From Nitrospirota bacterium (GTDB lineage: Bacteria > Nitrospirota > Nitrospiria > Nitrospirales > Nitrospiraceae), in contig JAUXQT010000012.1 of assembly GCA_030682135.1 (NCBI GenBank), forward strand, positions 1 through 36,191: a DNA stretch of 36,191 nucleotides, given 5' to 3'. The position numbers and the translations under genes were made by a program. Numbering within the stretch: position 1 is the first letter of the stretch; every line of letters begins with the position of its first letter. This document shows, in pieces, positions 1-7,378 of the stretch. The notes under the pieces are model-generated. The model had not been told where the DNA came from. It saw only the letters and a list, made by a program, of their open reading frames with translations, and did not search any database.

Positions 1-1
1 A

Positions 2-373
2 TTCGGCTTCATGCAGGAAGTGGAAGCTCTCTGGGCCCGTGGGCTTGGAAAGGGTGGCAGCCTGGATAATACGATCATCCTTTCTCAGGACGGTATCCTC
101 AATGAGTCAGGCCTGCGATTTACGAATGAATTCGTCCGTCACAAGATCCTGGACCTGATCGGAGATTTTTCATTACTCGGCGTACCCTTTATCGGGCATG
201 TGATCGCAGAACGCTCCGGGCATGCGATACATACGCGCCTTGTTCAGCAGATTCTGAACCATCCTGACAGCTGGGTATTGCTCAATGCTGAGCAACCAGT
301 TGCCGCGTCTGAGCCTCGATCGGCCATGGCCGCACCACGATTTGCATCGCTGGTGGCACTCCAGGCCTCCTAA
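2..373 (+). CDS. lpxC: LpxC, C-terminal part (UDP-3-O-acyl-N-acetylglucosamine deacetylase)
   Basis: The window opens inside this gene: the reading frame runs from base 2 without a start and ends at TAA 371-373. About 123 residues remain. The stretch GGSLDN, the segment RHKILDLIGD (whose His and Asp are zinc ligands in the LpxC family) and SGHA (whose His is the catalytic general acid/base) are typical of domain II of LpxC. The enzyme removes the N-acetyl group in the committed step of lipid A synthesis, in the cytoplasm, so the organism should have an LPS outer membrane. The Ala/Pro-rich tail after the conserved core (about 25 residues) is poorly conserved in the family. A strong hairpin follows at 466-495. 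Identification is secure from motif order. Confidence 0.93.
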   Translation, partial: FGFMQEVEALWARGLGKGGSLDNTIILSQDGILNESGLRFTNEFVRHKILDLIGDFSLLGVPFIGHVIAERSGHAIHTRLVQQILNHPDSWVLLNAEQPVAASEPRSAMAAPRFASLVALQAS

Positions 374-465
374 CTCGTATCAATTTTCAATAGAATTCTG
401 CTAGGGATCTGTGCCTCAAGAGGCGAGATGACTCTTGACGTGCGGGGAACGATTATCTGATTTAA

Positions 466-495
466 CGTCGGGAGCAAGTGGCCTTGCTCCCGACG
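466..495. terminator. 13-bp perfect hairpin between convergent lpxC and HARE-HTH genes
   Basis: A 13-bp perfect stem (466-478 with 483-495, arms starting CGTCGGGAG) encloses a 4-nt TGGC loop. It lies between two convergent genes and probably stops transcription from both sides. Neither strand has a good T tract directly after the stem, so termination strength is uncertain. Confidence 0.55.
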
Positions 496-601
496 CTAGA
501 ATCAAGGCGGGGACTACTTCTTCTTCTTCTTTGCTGCTTTCTTCGTCGCCAAGACTCTCACCCCCCTTCGTGTCTTTTAAGGTCTAACTGGCCCAGTCGC
601 A

Positions 602-1111
602 CTACACTGCATGGATCAGGGCTTCTTCCAATGCCTCAAACGTATTCGGTCCCACTTTCCTGAACCGCTTATCGCGCTTCAAAGACGTCGCGACAGATGT
701 CAACGGTGTCTTTCCCTTAATCTGGAGGCCCCCTTCGACCAATCGTTGCACAAGCTCTTTTGCATGCATCGATCGGTTCGCCTCCCGGAGCATTTCGTAC
801 GCGGCTTCCGAGACACTCTTCCCGGAGTACTTACTTCGGCCCATGAGGATTTCCCTCGACTGGTCCGTGACATCAGTATTGGGTCGTTGCCGGCCGCCTT
901 TTTCATCGGAGTAGAATTGACTGGAAAGACTGGCGAGCTTGGCTTTGTCGGCTTCAACGCGAAAGAGCGTTTCTGCCAATTCCAAATACTTTTTGATCGT
1001 GGCGATTTCGTCGTCCAAACGGCGACGTTTCTTTTCAAGTTCTTGCAGCCGGTTCTTGTACGCGCTAATTCGCTGTTCAAGACCGACCAAAATATCGGTG
1101 AGTTCTTCCAC
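602..1111 (-). CDS. HARE-HTH (winged-helix) domain protein with N-terminal coiled coil
   Basis: The 169-aa product has a charged heptad-like coiled coil at about residues 5-60, a linker, and a C-terminal winged-helix segment (about 95-165) of the HARE-HTH type (HB1, ASXL, restriction-endonuclease HTH). The hallmark is VSEAAYEMLREA followed by MHAKELVQRL and a basic KRDKRFRKVGP turn. HARE-HTH domains are thought to bind DNA and recur in RNA polymerase delta, ASXL proteins and restriction systems; the role here is unknown. The start is GTG at 1111, preceded by GGGGGCG. A near-consensus promoter overlapped by an inverted repeat lies directly upstream. A 172-residue open frame on the opposite strand is taken as a shadow because only this strand gives a recognisable fold. 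Confidence 0.78.
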   Translation of the reverse strand: MEELTDILVGLEQRISAYKNRLQELEKKRRRLDDEIATIKKYLELAETLFRVEADKAKLASLSSQFYSDEKGGRQRPNTDVTDQSREILMGRSKYSGKSVSEAAYEMLREANRSMHAKELVQRLVEGGLQIKGKTPLTSVATSLKRDKRFRKVGPNTFEALEEALIHAV

Positions 1112-1134
1112 GAAATCGCCCCCAGGTGAAGCAT

Positions 1135-1169
1135 ACTTGCTTTATAGCATTGCTTGCAAAGCAAGTCAA
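1135..1169 (-). promoter_or_regulatory. Sigma70-type promoter with overlapping 9-bp inverted repeat (HARE-HTH gene)
   Basis: On the minus strand TTGACT (1169-1164) and TATAAA (1146-1141) are 17 bp apart, and transcription would begin about 20-25 nt before the GTG at 1111. A 9-bp inverted repeat, ACTTGCTTT (1135-1143) with AAAGCAAGT (1158-1166), covers one edge of each box. An overlap of this kind suggests a repressor site, possibly bound by the gene's own winged-helix product. TGCTTGCA occurs at 1151-1158, inside the repeat, and again at 1189-1196. Confidence 0.6.
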
Positions 1170-1368
1170 TAGGTGGTGTTGCATTAGATGCTTGCATAGG
1201 TTGATCGCTTTCAAACTGATTCGTGCTTGCCAAACATGGTCTGCAAAATGTCCATAAGCGTGACAAGCAGGCGAGCAAGATTCCGACATCAATTTACAGA
1301 TTCCCCATATTTCAGAGGTATTATTGTCCCACATTGTGGAATCCCACCTCGTGTTATGATGCCGCCCT

Positions 1369-2187
1369 ATGACTCCAGCATCCAGTGGCAATATTCCCTT
1401 CGACAGAATCCTTTCCGTCGCAACGGATGCAGCCCGCCAGGCCGGATCCGTTCTCAGAGAATCCACACGTACCGGTTTTTCCATTGAACACAAGCAGATC
1501 ATCAACCTCGTGACCGATGCCGATCACCGGGCAGAGCAACGCATCATCGATGTCATTCAAGAGACCTTCCCAACCCATTCCATCCTTGCCGAGGAGCGTG
1601 GGCTGACCGAACATTCTCCATCCCGCTTTAAATGGATAATCGATCCTCTAGATGGCACGACTAACTTCGCACACGGATTCCCCGCATACTGTGTGTCCAT
1701 CGGAGTGGAGTGTGACGAACGTGGAATAATTGGAGTGGTCTACGACCCGACTCGGGATGAACTTTTCACCGCGCAGCTAGGCCAGGGAGCTCAACTCAAC
1801 GGAGCGCCCATTTCCGTATCCTCCACGGACCATCTCGATCAGGCGCTTCTTGTCACGGGGTTTGCATACGACATTCGCGAGACCGCGAATAATAACTTGG
1901 ACCATTTCGCACGATTTGCGTTGAAGGTGCAGGGACTGCGGCGTACAGGAACGGCGGCCTTAGACCTCTGTTATGTTGCGGCCGGCCGATTCGATGGATT
2001 TTGGGAAGTGACACTAAAGCCTTGGGATATGGCGGCGGGAGTGGTCATCCTCCGAGAAGCCGGCGGAATGGCAACCAACTTGAAAGGTGCGCCCCTTTCA
2101 ATCTATGAGCAAGAACTGGTCGCAAGTAACGGGGTAATCCATCGGTCCATGCTCGACGTACTCCGTGAGGATCTAACCCCCACATAG
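1369..2187 (+). CDS. suhB: Inositol-1-monophosphatase family protein (SuhB-like)
   Basis: The 272-aa protein belongs to the Mg-dependent, Li-sensitive inositol monophosphatase superfamily. Metal-site motifs are intact: AEERG near residue 75, IDPLDGTTN at 91-99, and WDMAAG at 219-224. Length is normal for the family. It should hydrolyse inositol-1-phosphate or a related sugar phosphate in the cytoplasm; in E. coli SuhB also acts in rRNA antitermination, which cannot be judged here. The ATG at 1369 follows the sequence CGCCCT without a good Shine-Dalgarno, but the next in-frame methionine is deep in the domain. It is divergent from the HARE-HTH gene across about 257 bp. Confidence 0.92.
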   Translation: MTPASSGNIPFDRILSVATDAARQAGSVLRESTRTGFSIEHKQIINLVTDADHRAEQRIIDVIQETFPTHSILAEERGLTEHSPSRFKWIIDPLDGTTNFAHGFPAYCVSIGVECDERGIIGVVYDPTRDELFTAQLGQGAQLNGAPISVSSTDHLDQALLVTGFAYDIRETANNNLDHFARFALKVQGLRRTGTAALDLCYVAAGRFDGFWEVTLKPWDMAAGVVILREAGGMATNLKGAPLSIYEQELVASNGVIHRSMLDVLREDLTPT

Positions 2188-2328
2188 AACTCAGCCCCGC
2201 CACGCTCACGCCAATCCAGCGAGATGGGCGAACAACCAGGACCAACCCTAGGGGCCTGCTGACAGATATACAGACAGAATGTGGATGCGGTATGATTCCC
2301 CTCCATAAACGTGAAGGAGATTGGCTGC

Positions 2329-2613
2329 ATGGCACGATCAACGCCTCCATCAGGACCATTAAACGGGAACCCTCCACAAGCGTCAGGAACCGAGTCGCAC
2401 AACAGGGATGTTGAACTACTCCGGGTGCTCGTGAGCAGAAAGGGAACACAAGTCGATGCTCAATGGGCGATCCATCCCCAACTGAAACAAGATTTGTTGC
2501 CGACTGAATGGCAAGAAGTCACCGACCTCATGGCCAAGGTCACCGGTATCGTCGGCACGAGGTTTTCGCAGGTGCTCACCCAGGCTGATCCAGAACCACC
2601 CAACAACGCCTAG
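2329..2613 (+). CDS. Unknown 94-aa protein
   Basis: No family is recognised. The start at ATG 2329 is preferred over the upstream GTG at 2311 because AAGGAGA lies at 2314-2320, eight bases before that ATG; the GTG would overlap the ribosome site. The first 25 or so residues are rich in Pro, Ser and Asn and probably disordered. Residues 26-85 look helical and amphipathic (VELLRVLVSRKG, EWQEVTDLMAKV, TRFSQVL), and the tail is Pro/Asn-rich. There is no signal peptide or membrane segment. It sits 84 bp before the AhpD-like gene on the same strand and may be cotranscribed with it. Confidence 0.65.
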   Translation: MARSTPPSGPLNGNPPQASGTESHNRDVELLRVLVSRKGTQVDAQWAIHPQLKQDLLPTEWQEVTDLMAKVTGIVGTRFSQVLTQADPEPPNNA

Positions 2614-2697
2614 CAGCCGCAGCGGGCAGTGACAGTTGAAGCGGTCTTCTTCCAGCCCACTCGAACTCAACCAGAACCGTTGACCAAGGAGTTGCCT

Positions 2698-3030
2698 ATG
2701 GACACCTACTATCATCCCCATGATCTGGGAAAGTTTTCCGATATGGGCAAGGGGAATAAGGATCTCTGGGACAAGTTCATGGCCTACTACAGCGCCGTGT
2801 TCGCTGAAGGGGCTCTGACCGAACGAGAGAAAGCTCTCATCGCCCTTGCGGTCGCCCACGCAGTTCAATGCCCCTACTGCATCGATGCCTATACGCAGGC
2901 TTCCCTTGAAAAGGGATCGAACATCGAGGAAATGACGGAAGCCGTCCATGTCGCCTGCGCCATCAGAGGCGGCGCATCGCTCGCGCATGGCGTCCAGATG
3001 CGCAACGTCGCAGACAAACTGTCGATGTGA
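2698..3030 (+). CDS. AhpD-like carboxymuconolactone decarboxylase family protein
   Basis: The 110-aa product starts at ATG 2698, six bases after AAGGAG (2686-2691). It has the CMD/AhpD core: REKALIALAVAHAVQC followed by the redox motif CPYC and the helix TQASLEKG. AhpD-type proteins use this CxxC in thiol peroxidase or reductant cycles. The sequence most resembles the peroxidase-like proteins usually encoded beside the arsenosugar radical SAM gene arsS. No arsS is visible here, although a different radical SAM gene follows in convergent orientation only 21 bp away. The function should be read as a thiol-redox protein of unknown substrate. Confidence 0.85.
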   Translation: MDTYYHPHDLGKFSDMGKGNKDLWDKFMAYYSAVFAEGALTEREKALIALAVAHAVQCPYCIDAYTQASLEKGSNIEEMTEAVHVACAIRGGASLAHGVQMRNVADKLSM

Positions 3031-3051
3031 TGGGGCCGGGGTCTCGTTCAG

Positions 3052-4911
3052 CTAGAGGTAGGGGTTTTCGGGAATGGCGAGTGTGAAATACTTGCCGCGC
3101 TCCTCGTAGAGAATCCGCGCCGTCGTCAAGATAGCCAAGGCCTGAAGAATGTCTGCGTCGCTGCTCTCGCCTTTGCCAGCTCGACTTGTTAGCAGGGTAC
3201 GAATCTGGTCCACACTTTTGGCTGCTTCGTTACAGATTTCGATGATCCCCGCCGCAGGCCAATCATAACGCCGCCTAATCGGTGCCTTCGGATTGCGGCC
3301 ATCATAGATCGTGACATAATCCATCGCCTTCGAGTAGTAGAGAAACGGTCGATCGCTTGATGCGACTAATCGCTGCCACTCCTGAACCATATCGGCTAAT
3401 TCCTGATAGACCGACTGGTCCACCTGCCAATTGTCCAGTTCATACTCGAAGTCATAGGCGATCTTCTTCAAATCCACCTGCCGAGCATCGTAGACATACT
3501 CGTAGGGCGTTCCAGGACCGGTGATACGGACACCATATTCCTGTGGTTTGGTGAAGTAGGGACTGAACCGCTCCAACCATAACTTGCCGGTCGACTCCGG
3601 CGGATGCAGATGGAACAACGACGGGATCAGGTCGATCTGCCGACGATAGTCCTCGTTCGTTTCTCCGGGAAATCCGAGTAGGATATTCCACGACACCGCG
3701 ACATGATAGTAGTAGCTCCACTTGAGGCAGATGATATTCTGCATCGGGGTGACGCCCTTATCCATCGCCTGCAACTGATTGAGGCTCAGACTCTCCAATC
3801 CCGGCTGCATGCATTTCACGCCTCCGGCAGCGAGTGTTCGGATCTGGCTCTTGTGGAGGTTACTCTTGGTCTCGATGAACACATCGAGATCACAATGGTC
3901 CGCCGCGAATCGACCGAAGAGATTATCGACATATTTCATGTCGATAATATTGTCCACGAGGCGAAATCTCGCCGTATCGTATCGGCTGGACAGATAGGCC
4001 ATCTCCCGGGCCACTTGCTCGAACGATTTCGCCCGAAACTTCATACTCTGTGCGTTTAATCCGCAAAACGTACAATGATGCTTCTCCCCCCACCAGCAGC
4101 CTCGTGACCCTTCATAGAGGAGGATCCGATCAAGCCCCTGCGCCGCATCCCCGAGTTCAGCCAGCAAATGATAGTAATCGTCATAGTCAGGTGGCCCGGT
4201 CTTCGCAAAATCCGTGAACAATGCCTGGTTCGGGGTAAAGGCGATCCTCTCGCCCTCTCGATAGATCACGCCGCTGGGCATCGCCCCGGTCTTTCCCCCT
4301 AGGAGATAGCGAACCAACTCCGGAAACACCTCTTCCCCTTCCCCCACCACCACATGGTCGATGAAGGGAAAGGCTCGAAAATATTCCAGCCCCATCTCAC
4401 CGTCGTAGTTCGCTCCACCGAACACGATCGTCACATCGGGATAGAGATCCTTGATGAGTTTCGCCATCGTCAAACTGGCGACGTTTTGGTCGAACGTGGA
4501 GGTGAACCCGACAATCGTATATTGCCCCCAGTCAATGGAGGTCAGAGCCCCGGTCAAGAACTGTGGCGCCGTCCTCGTCGCCATATCTTCGAAGAACGAA
4601 GGCTGATGGCCACTCTCCTTGGCAACCTGCTCGAACACAGGCTTAAACAAGCGGGGATACTCGGCACGCTTGGGATTGTCGCGGAACAACAGATAGGAAA
4701 AGAGCCATTCCCCGAATAACGCCCGTTTCTCACAGATCATTTCGTAGAGGGGCACGCCGATCTTGTGAGCGAACCGCACGTTCAGATGGTGGCAGTCAAC
4801 GGGGGTCCCCTTCGATTTGAGCAGGGCGGAGAGAGTACCCAGTTGAATCGAAGGATACTTCGAATAACTGAACGGCATATTGACGAGCGCCACCTGGGCC
4901 TTGTCGCTCAT
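3052..4911 (-). CDS. B12-binding radical SAM protein, RiPP maturation radical SAM protein 1 type
   Basis: The 619-aa enzyme has an N-terminal Rossmann-like cobalamin-binding region (about residues 5-205, including IVFGGANYDG and VVVGEGEE) and a radical SAM barrel from about 265. The cluster motif GCWWGEKHHCTFC places Cys at 272, 280 and 283, that is CX7CX2C instead of the usual CX3CX2C. This spacing with WWGxKHHCTFCGLN is the hallmark of the RiPP maturation radical SAM protein 1 family, which includes the polytheonamide C-methyltransferase PoyC. GLESLSLNQLQAMDKG and NILLGFPGET are further barrel motifs. The ATG at 4911 is chosen because GAGG lies six bases upstream; a TTG at 4938 is possible. 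It lies 42 bp after the pterin dehydratase gene. No precursor peptide is recognised nearby, so the substrate is unknown. Confidence 0.85.
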   Translation of the reverse strand: MSDKAQVALVNMPFSYSKYPSIQLGTLSALLKSKGTPVDCHHLNVRFAHKIGVPLYEMICEKRALFGEWLFSYLLFRDNPKRAEYPRLFKPVFEQVAKESGHQPSFFEDMATRTAPQFLTGALTSIDWGQYTIVGFTSTFDQNVASLTMAKLIKDLYPDVTIVFGGANYDGEMGLEYFRAFPFIDHVVVGEGEEVFPELVRYLLGGKTGAMPSGVIYREGERIAFTPNQALFTDFAKTGPPDYDDYYHLLAELGDAAQGLDRILLYEGSRGCWWGEKHHCTFCGLNAQSMKFRAKSFEQVAREMAYLSSRYDTARFRLVDNIIDMKYVDNLFGRFAADHCDLDVFIETKSNLHKSQIRTLAAGGVKCMQPGLESLSLNQLQAMDKGVTPMQNIICLKWSYYYHVAVSWNILLGFPGETNEDYRRQIDLIPSLFHLHPPESTGKLWLERFSPYFTKPQEYGVRITGPGTPYEYVYDARQVDLKKIAYDFEYELDNWQVDQSVYQELADMVQEWQRLVASSDRPFLYYSKAMDYVTIYDGRNPKAPIRRRYDWPAAGIIEICNEAAKSVDQIRTLLTSRAGKGESSDADILQALAILTTARILYEERGKYFTLAIPENPYL

Positions 4912-4953
4912 CTGCTGCCTCGTGGGTTCATGACGCAACCATCTGATTGGCGA

Positions 4954-5304
4954 TTAACTGGCGGATGCGCGAAACGGTTCAAATTCGCGATCGGCTTTAG
5001 CTGCCATAAAAAAATCGCTCTCGGTCAAGCCATTGATCTTGTGTGTCCAGATTTCGACCTTGCATTTGCCCCAGGCGAGATAGAGGTCGGGATGGTGACC
5101 TTCCGCTTCCGCTATGGCACCCACCTTGTTCACATAGGCCAAGGCCTGAGCGAAACCCTTAAACGTATATAAGCGCTCCAGATGGCCTGCCTGGTTCAAC
5201 GACCAGCCCCGACCGAGTTCTTTCAGTAGAGTCTGCGCACGATCCGCCGGAACCGGCGGCACCCCACCACGGCAAGGGATGCATTTATTGTCGGCAAGAC
5301 CCAT
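4954..5304 (-). CDS. phhB: 4a-hydroxytetrahydrobiopterin dehydratase (pterin-4a-carbinolamine dehydratase)
   Basis: The 116-aa protein matches the PCD/DCoH family: the signature EGHHPDLYL, then a Trp and the segment EIWTH give the conserved His-His-Pro ... His arrangement, and WSL and FKGFAQALAYVNKV fit the remaining fold. The enzyme dehydrates 4a-hydroxytetrahydropterin so that it can be recycled; in bacteria without phenylalanine hydroxylase it also serves molybdopterin or other pterin metabolism. The ATG at 5304 follows GGGAGGTGG at a good distance. The N-terminal CIPC is common in bacterial members. The radical SAM gene follows after 42 bp, so the two are probably cotranscribed. Confidence 0.93.
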   Translation of the reverse strand: MGLADNKCIPCRGGVPPVPADRAQTLLKELGRGWSLNQAGHLERLYTFKGFAQALAYVNKVGAIAEAEGHHPDLYLAWGKCKVEIWTHKINGLTESDFFMAAKADREFEPFRASAS

Positions 5305-5476
5305 GACACCACCTCCCGATAAGAGAATCCCTTCCCCCAGTCATTCACTCCGAGCACGGTATTCTAAAGGGGCTTCAGCAGGAAGGGCAAGGTGGGAAAG
5401 GGAAAGACCAGGACACTCTAAGAGCTTGCTTCCCAGGGATCGCTCACTGTGCTAGGGAAGAATAGTACAAGCTGCC

Positions 5477-6844
5477 ATGGACCACCATTCGAATAAGAAA
5501 CCAGGACAGAAATCCTCTATGCAGAAAATTGGTTGGTTCACGGCAACCTGTGTTCTCATCAGCAATATCGTCGGGGGCGGCATCTTCACGACGACCGGCA
5601 TCATGGCCCGGGATCTCGGCGATCCGATGCTGATTCTCCTCTTGTGGTTCATGGGAGCATTATTCGCCGTCGGCGGTGCGATGATCTATGGCGAACTGGG
5701 GTCGCGCCTGCCACATGCCGGCGGGGATTACGTCTACCTGCGAGAGGCCTATGGACCTTTGGTGGCATTCCTCAGTGGATGGACCTCTTTTACGATCGGC
5801 TTCGGGGCCGCAGTCGCAGCCTCGGCTATCAGCTTTTCGTCCTATGCATTGAGAGTGATACCGATCGTGGATGAGCAGGGATGGCTGGCAAAGGGTCTGT
5901 CGCTCGCACTGCTCTGGATGGCGACCTTCCTGCATTGCCAAGGCGTGGGAACCGGCGGCCGCGTGCAGCTCTTGCTCACCACCACAAAAGTCGTCGCCAT
6001 CGGGGGATTGATCCTCGGCGGGTTATGGACAATGGCAGACCAGGGATTCGGCCTCCTCGAGAGGCCCGCCTTGCGACAACCGACGGTTGGAGCCTCCGCC
6101 ATCGCACTGGTCATCGTGACCTACTGCTATCTCGGCTGGAATGTGGCAGGCTACATTGCCAGCGACATTGTTGATCCCCAACGGACCTTGCCCAAGATCA
6201 TGATCGGGGGCACAGCCTTCGTCGGTGTGATGTATCTGCAGCTGAATGTCGTCTACCTGTCGGCGCTCTCGATTGCCGAGTTGGCTCAAGAACCTATTGT
6301 GCCGGTCGCGGAGAAGGCCGCTGCTGCCTTGTGGGGTCCCCAGAGCGGACGAATAGTCGCAGCCATTCTCTGTCTCTCCATTGCTGGAGCCGTCAGCGCC
6401 ATGACCTGGGCGGGACCCCGTGTCTATTGGGCCATGGCACGGGACGGCATGATTACGCCCTGGCTTGCCAAGCTCCACCACCGCACCGCGGTGCCGGCTC
6501 GGGCAATTGTCTTTCAAAGTCTCTGGGCCTCGCTGCTCATTGTGAGTGGGACGTTCGAGCAGCTCCTCGTATACAGTGGCCTCGTACTCTCATTCTTCAT
6601 GGCCTTGACCCTCTCCTCCATCTTTCATCTTCGTCGAACAGGCCCCGTAGGTATCCAGCAGTACCAGGCGCCACTCTATCCATTTCTCCCAGTCACACTC
6701 GTCTGTGGTGCTGCCGCCCTGGTCATCTCCAGCATGCTGGAACGACCGGCTGAATCGCTCTACGGCGCAGTAACTGTTCTCAGCGGTATTCCACTGTATT
6801 ATTATTGGCGGAGGGCTGACAGTCGCCACCGGCATAAATCCTGA
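5477..6844 (+). CDS. APC-superfamily amino acid permease
   Basis: The 455-aa integral membrane protein has about 12 hydrophobic segments. The first carries SNIVGGGIFTTTG, the glycine-rich substrate and sodium or proton site of APC transporters, followed by YGELGSRLPHAGGDYVYLREAYG, the cytoplasmic loop typical of LAT/SteT-like exchangers. It should move amino acids or related compounds across the inner membrane; the exact substrate cannot be told. The ATG at 5477 has only a weak, distant GGGAAG, and ATG 5519, closer to the first membrane segment, is an alternative start. It is divergent from phhB, with a 172-bp gap that must hold both promoters. A palindromic repeat lies 70 bp downstream. Confidence 0.88.
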   Translation: MDHHSNKKPGQKSSMQKIGWFTATCVLISNIVGGGIFTTTGIMARDLGDPMLILLLWFMGALFAVGGAMIYGELGSRLPHAGGDYVYLREAYGPLVAFLSGWTSFTIGFGAAVAASAISFSSYALRVIPIVDEQGWLAKGLSLALLWMATFLHCQGVGTGGRVQLLLTTTKVVAIGGLILGGLWTMADQGFGLLERPALRQPTVGASAIALVIVTYCYLGWNVAGYIASDIVDPQRTLPKIMIGGTAFVGVMYLQLNVVYLSALSIAELAQEPIVPVAEKAAAALWGPQSGRIVAAILCLSIAGAVSAMTWAGPRVYWAMARDGMITPWLAKLHHRTAVPARAIVFQSLWASLLIVSGTFEQLLVYSGLVLSFFMALTLSSIFHLRRTGPVGIQQYQAPLYPFLPVTLVCGAAALVISSMLERPAESLYGAVTVLSGIPLYYYWRRADSRHRHKS

Positions 6845-6914
6845 CGAAGCGCGTGAAAATCCCCATTCCAATCATCCACCTCAATCCGACAGGACTCGTC
6901 CACACCGGAAAAAA

Positions 6915-7044
6915 TAGCAGGCTATTCAAAAAGGCTGTCCAGCAAGGCCGCAGCGAGTGAAGACCGGAGACGTACCCTCTAGGGTACGTTGAGGATCTGA
7001 ACGATGCGAGAACGATGCTGGCAGACGTTTTCAACAGCCTGCTA
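6915..7044 (+). repeat. Palindromic intergenic element, copy A (130 bp)
   Basis: The ends TAGCAGGCT (6915-6923) and AGCCTGCTA (7036-7044) are perfect inverted repeats, with partial pairing continuing for about 16 bp. The centre is a perfect hairpin, CGTACCCT (6971-6978) with AGGGTACG (6981-6988). It aligns with copies B and C through blocks such as CAGCAAGGCC, CGTTGAGG and GCGAGAACG. It lies downstream of the permease gene. Confidence 0.85.
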
Positions 7045-7050
7045 GAAACG

Positions 7051-7089
7051 GAACGGGCGACCCTGCACTAGGTGGGAGGTCGCCCGTTC
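7051..7089 (-). terminator. 12-bp perfect hairpin after the decayed ORF
   Basis: GAACGGGCGACC (7051-7062) pairs perfectly with GGTCGCCCGTTC (7078-7089) across a 15-nt loop. On the minus strand it begins nine bases after the TAA at 7098-7100, a usual place for a terminator. The following bases (CGTTTCTAGC) are only moderately T-rich. Confidence 0.5.
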
Positions 7090-7097
7090 TATGGCGC

Positions 7098-7378
7098 TTA
7101 GGACGCCGGTTTCGCGGTGTAATTGTCTCGGCCCAGCAAATACTGAGACCCGCGCGACAACGAGAACATCGGGCACCTGATCGGGGGAACATACATGCAT
7201 CCCCGGAGCTTGTGTGCCTCGGCCAGCGTCGAGTTCTCCGCGATGAAATCAGGCTGATAACCTATTGGTCTGTGGTGCCGTTACGGCACAGCCAGTGGAG
7301 AACCGGCTAGCACGATCGATCAGAAACCCGCCCTCGAGTCGGCGGGCCTATATGGTCAGGTGGAGTAAGATCATCCAT
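7098..7378 (-). pseudogene. Probable decayed small gene (unknown family)
   Basis: A minus-strand ATG at 7378 sits just after GAGGAGGG and opens a 23-codon frame (MDDLTPPDHIGPP...) stopped by TAG at 7307-7309. The same frame continues with PVLHWLCRNGTTDQ to another stop. A second frame, open from 7280 to the TAA at 7098, reads as natural protein (GYQPDFIAENSTLAEAHKL, then GCMYVPPIRCPMF) but has no start codon until an internal ATG at 7196. The start with ribosome site, the protein-like tail and the terminator-like hairpin suggest one gene of about 100 codons broken by a stop and a frameshift. A TTGACA at 7502-7497 could belong to its promoter. No family is recognised; a 32-aa peptide from 7196 remains an alternative. 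Confidence 0.35.

Noticed and set aside
611-1129. 172-codon plus-strand frame
   Set aside because: Antisense to the HARE-HTH gene; only the minus strand has a recognised domain, promoter and ribosome site.
1325-1361. Sigma70 promoter for suhB (TTGTGG with TATGAT)
   Set aside because: The spacing is 15 bp and both boxes are poor, so it was not listed as a feature.
4939-5476. A RiPP precursor peptide next to the radical SAM gene
   Set aside because: The flanks hold only phhB and promoter space; no short frame with ribosome site and a leader/core pattern was found.
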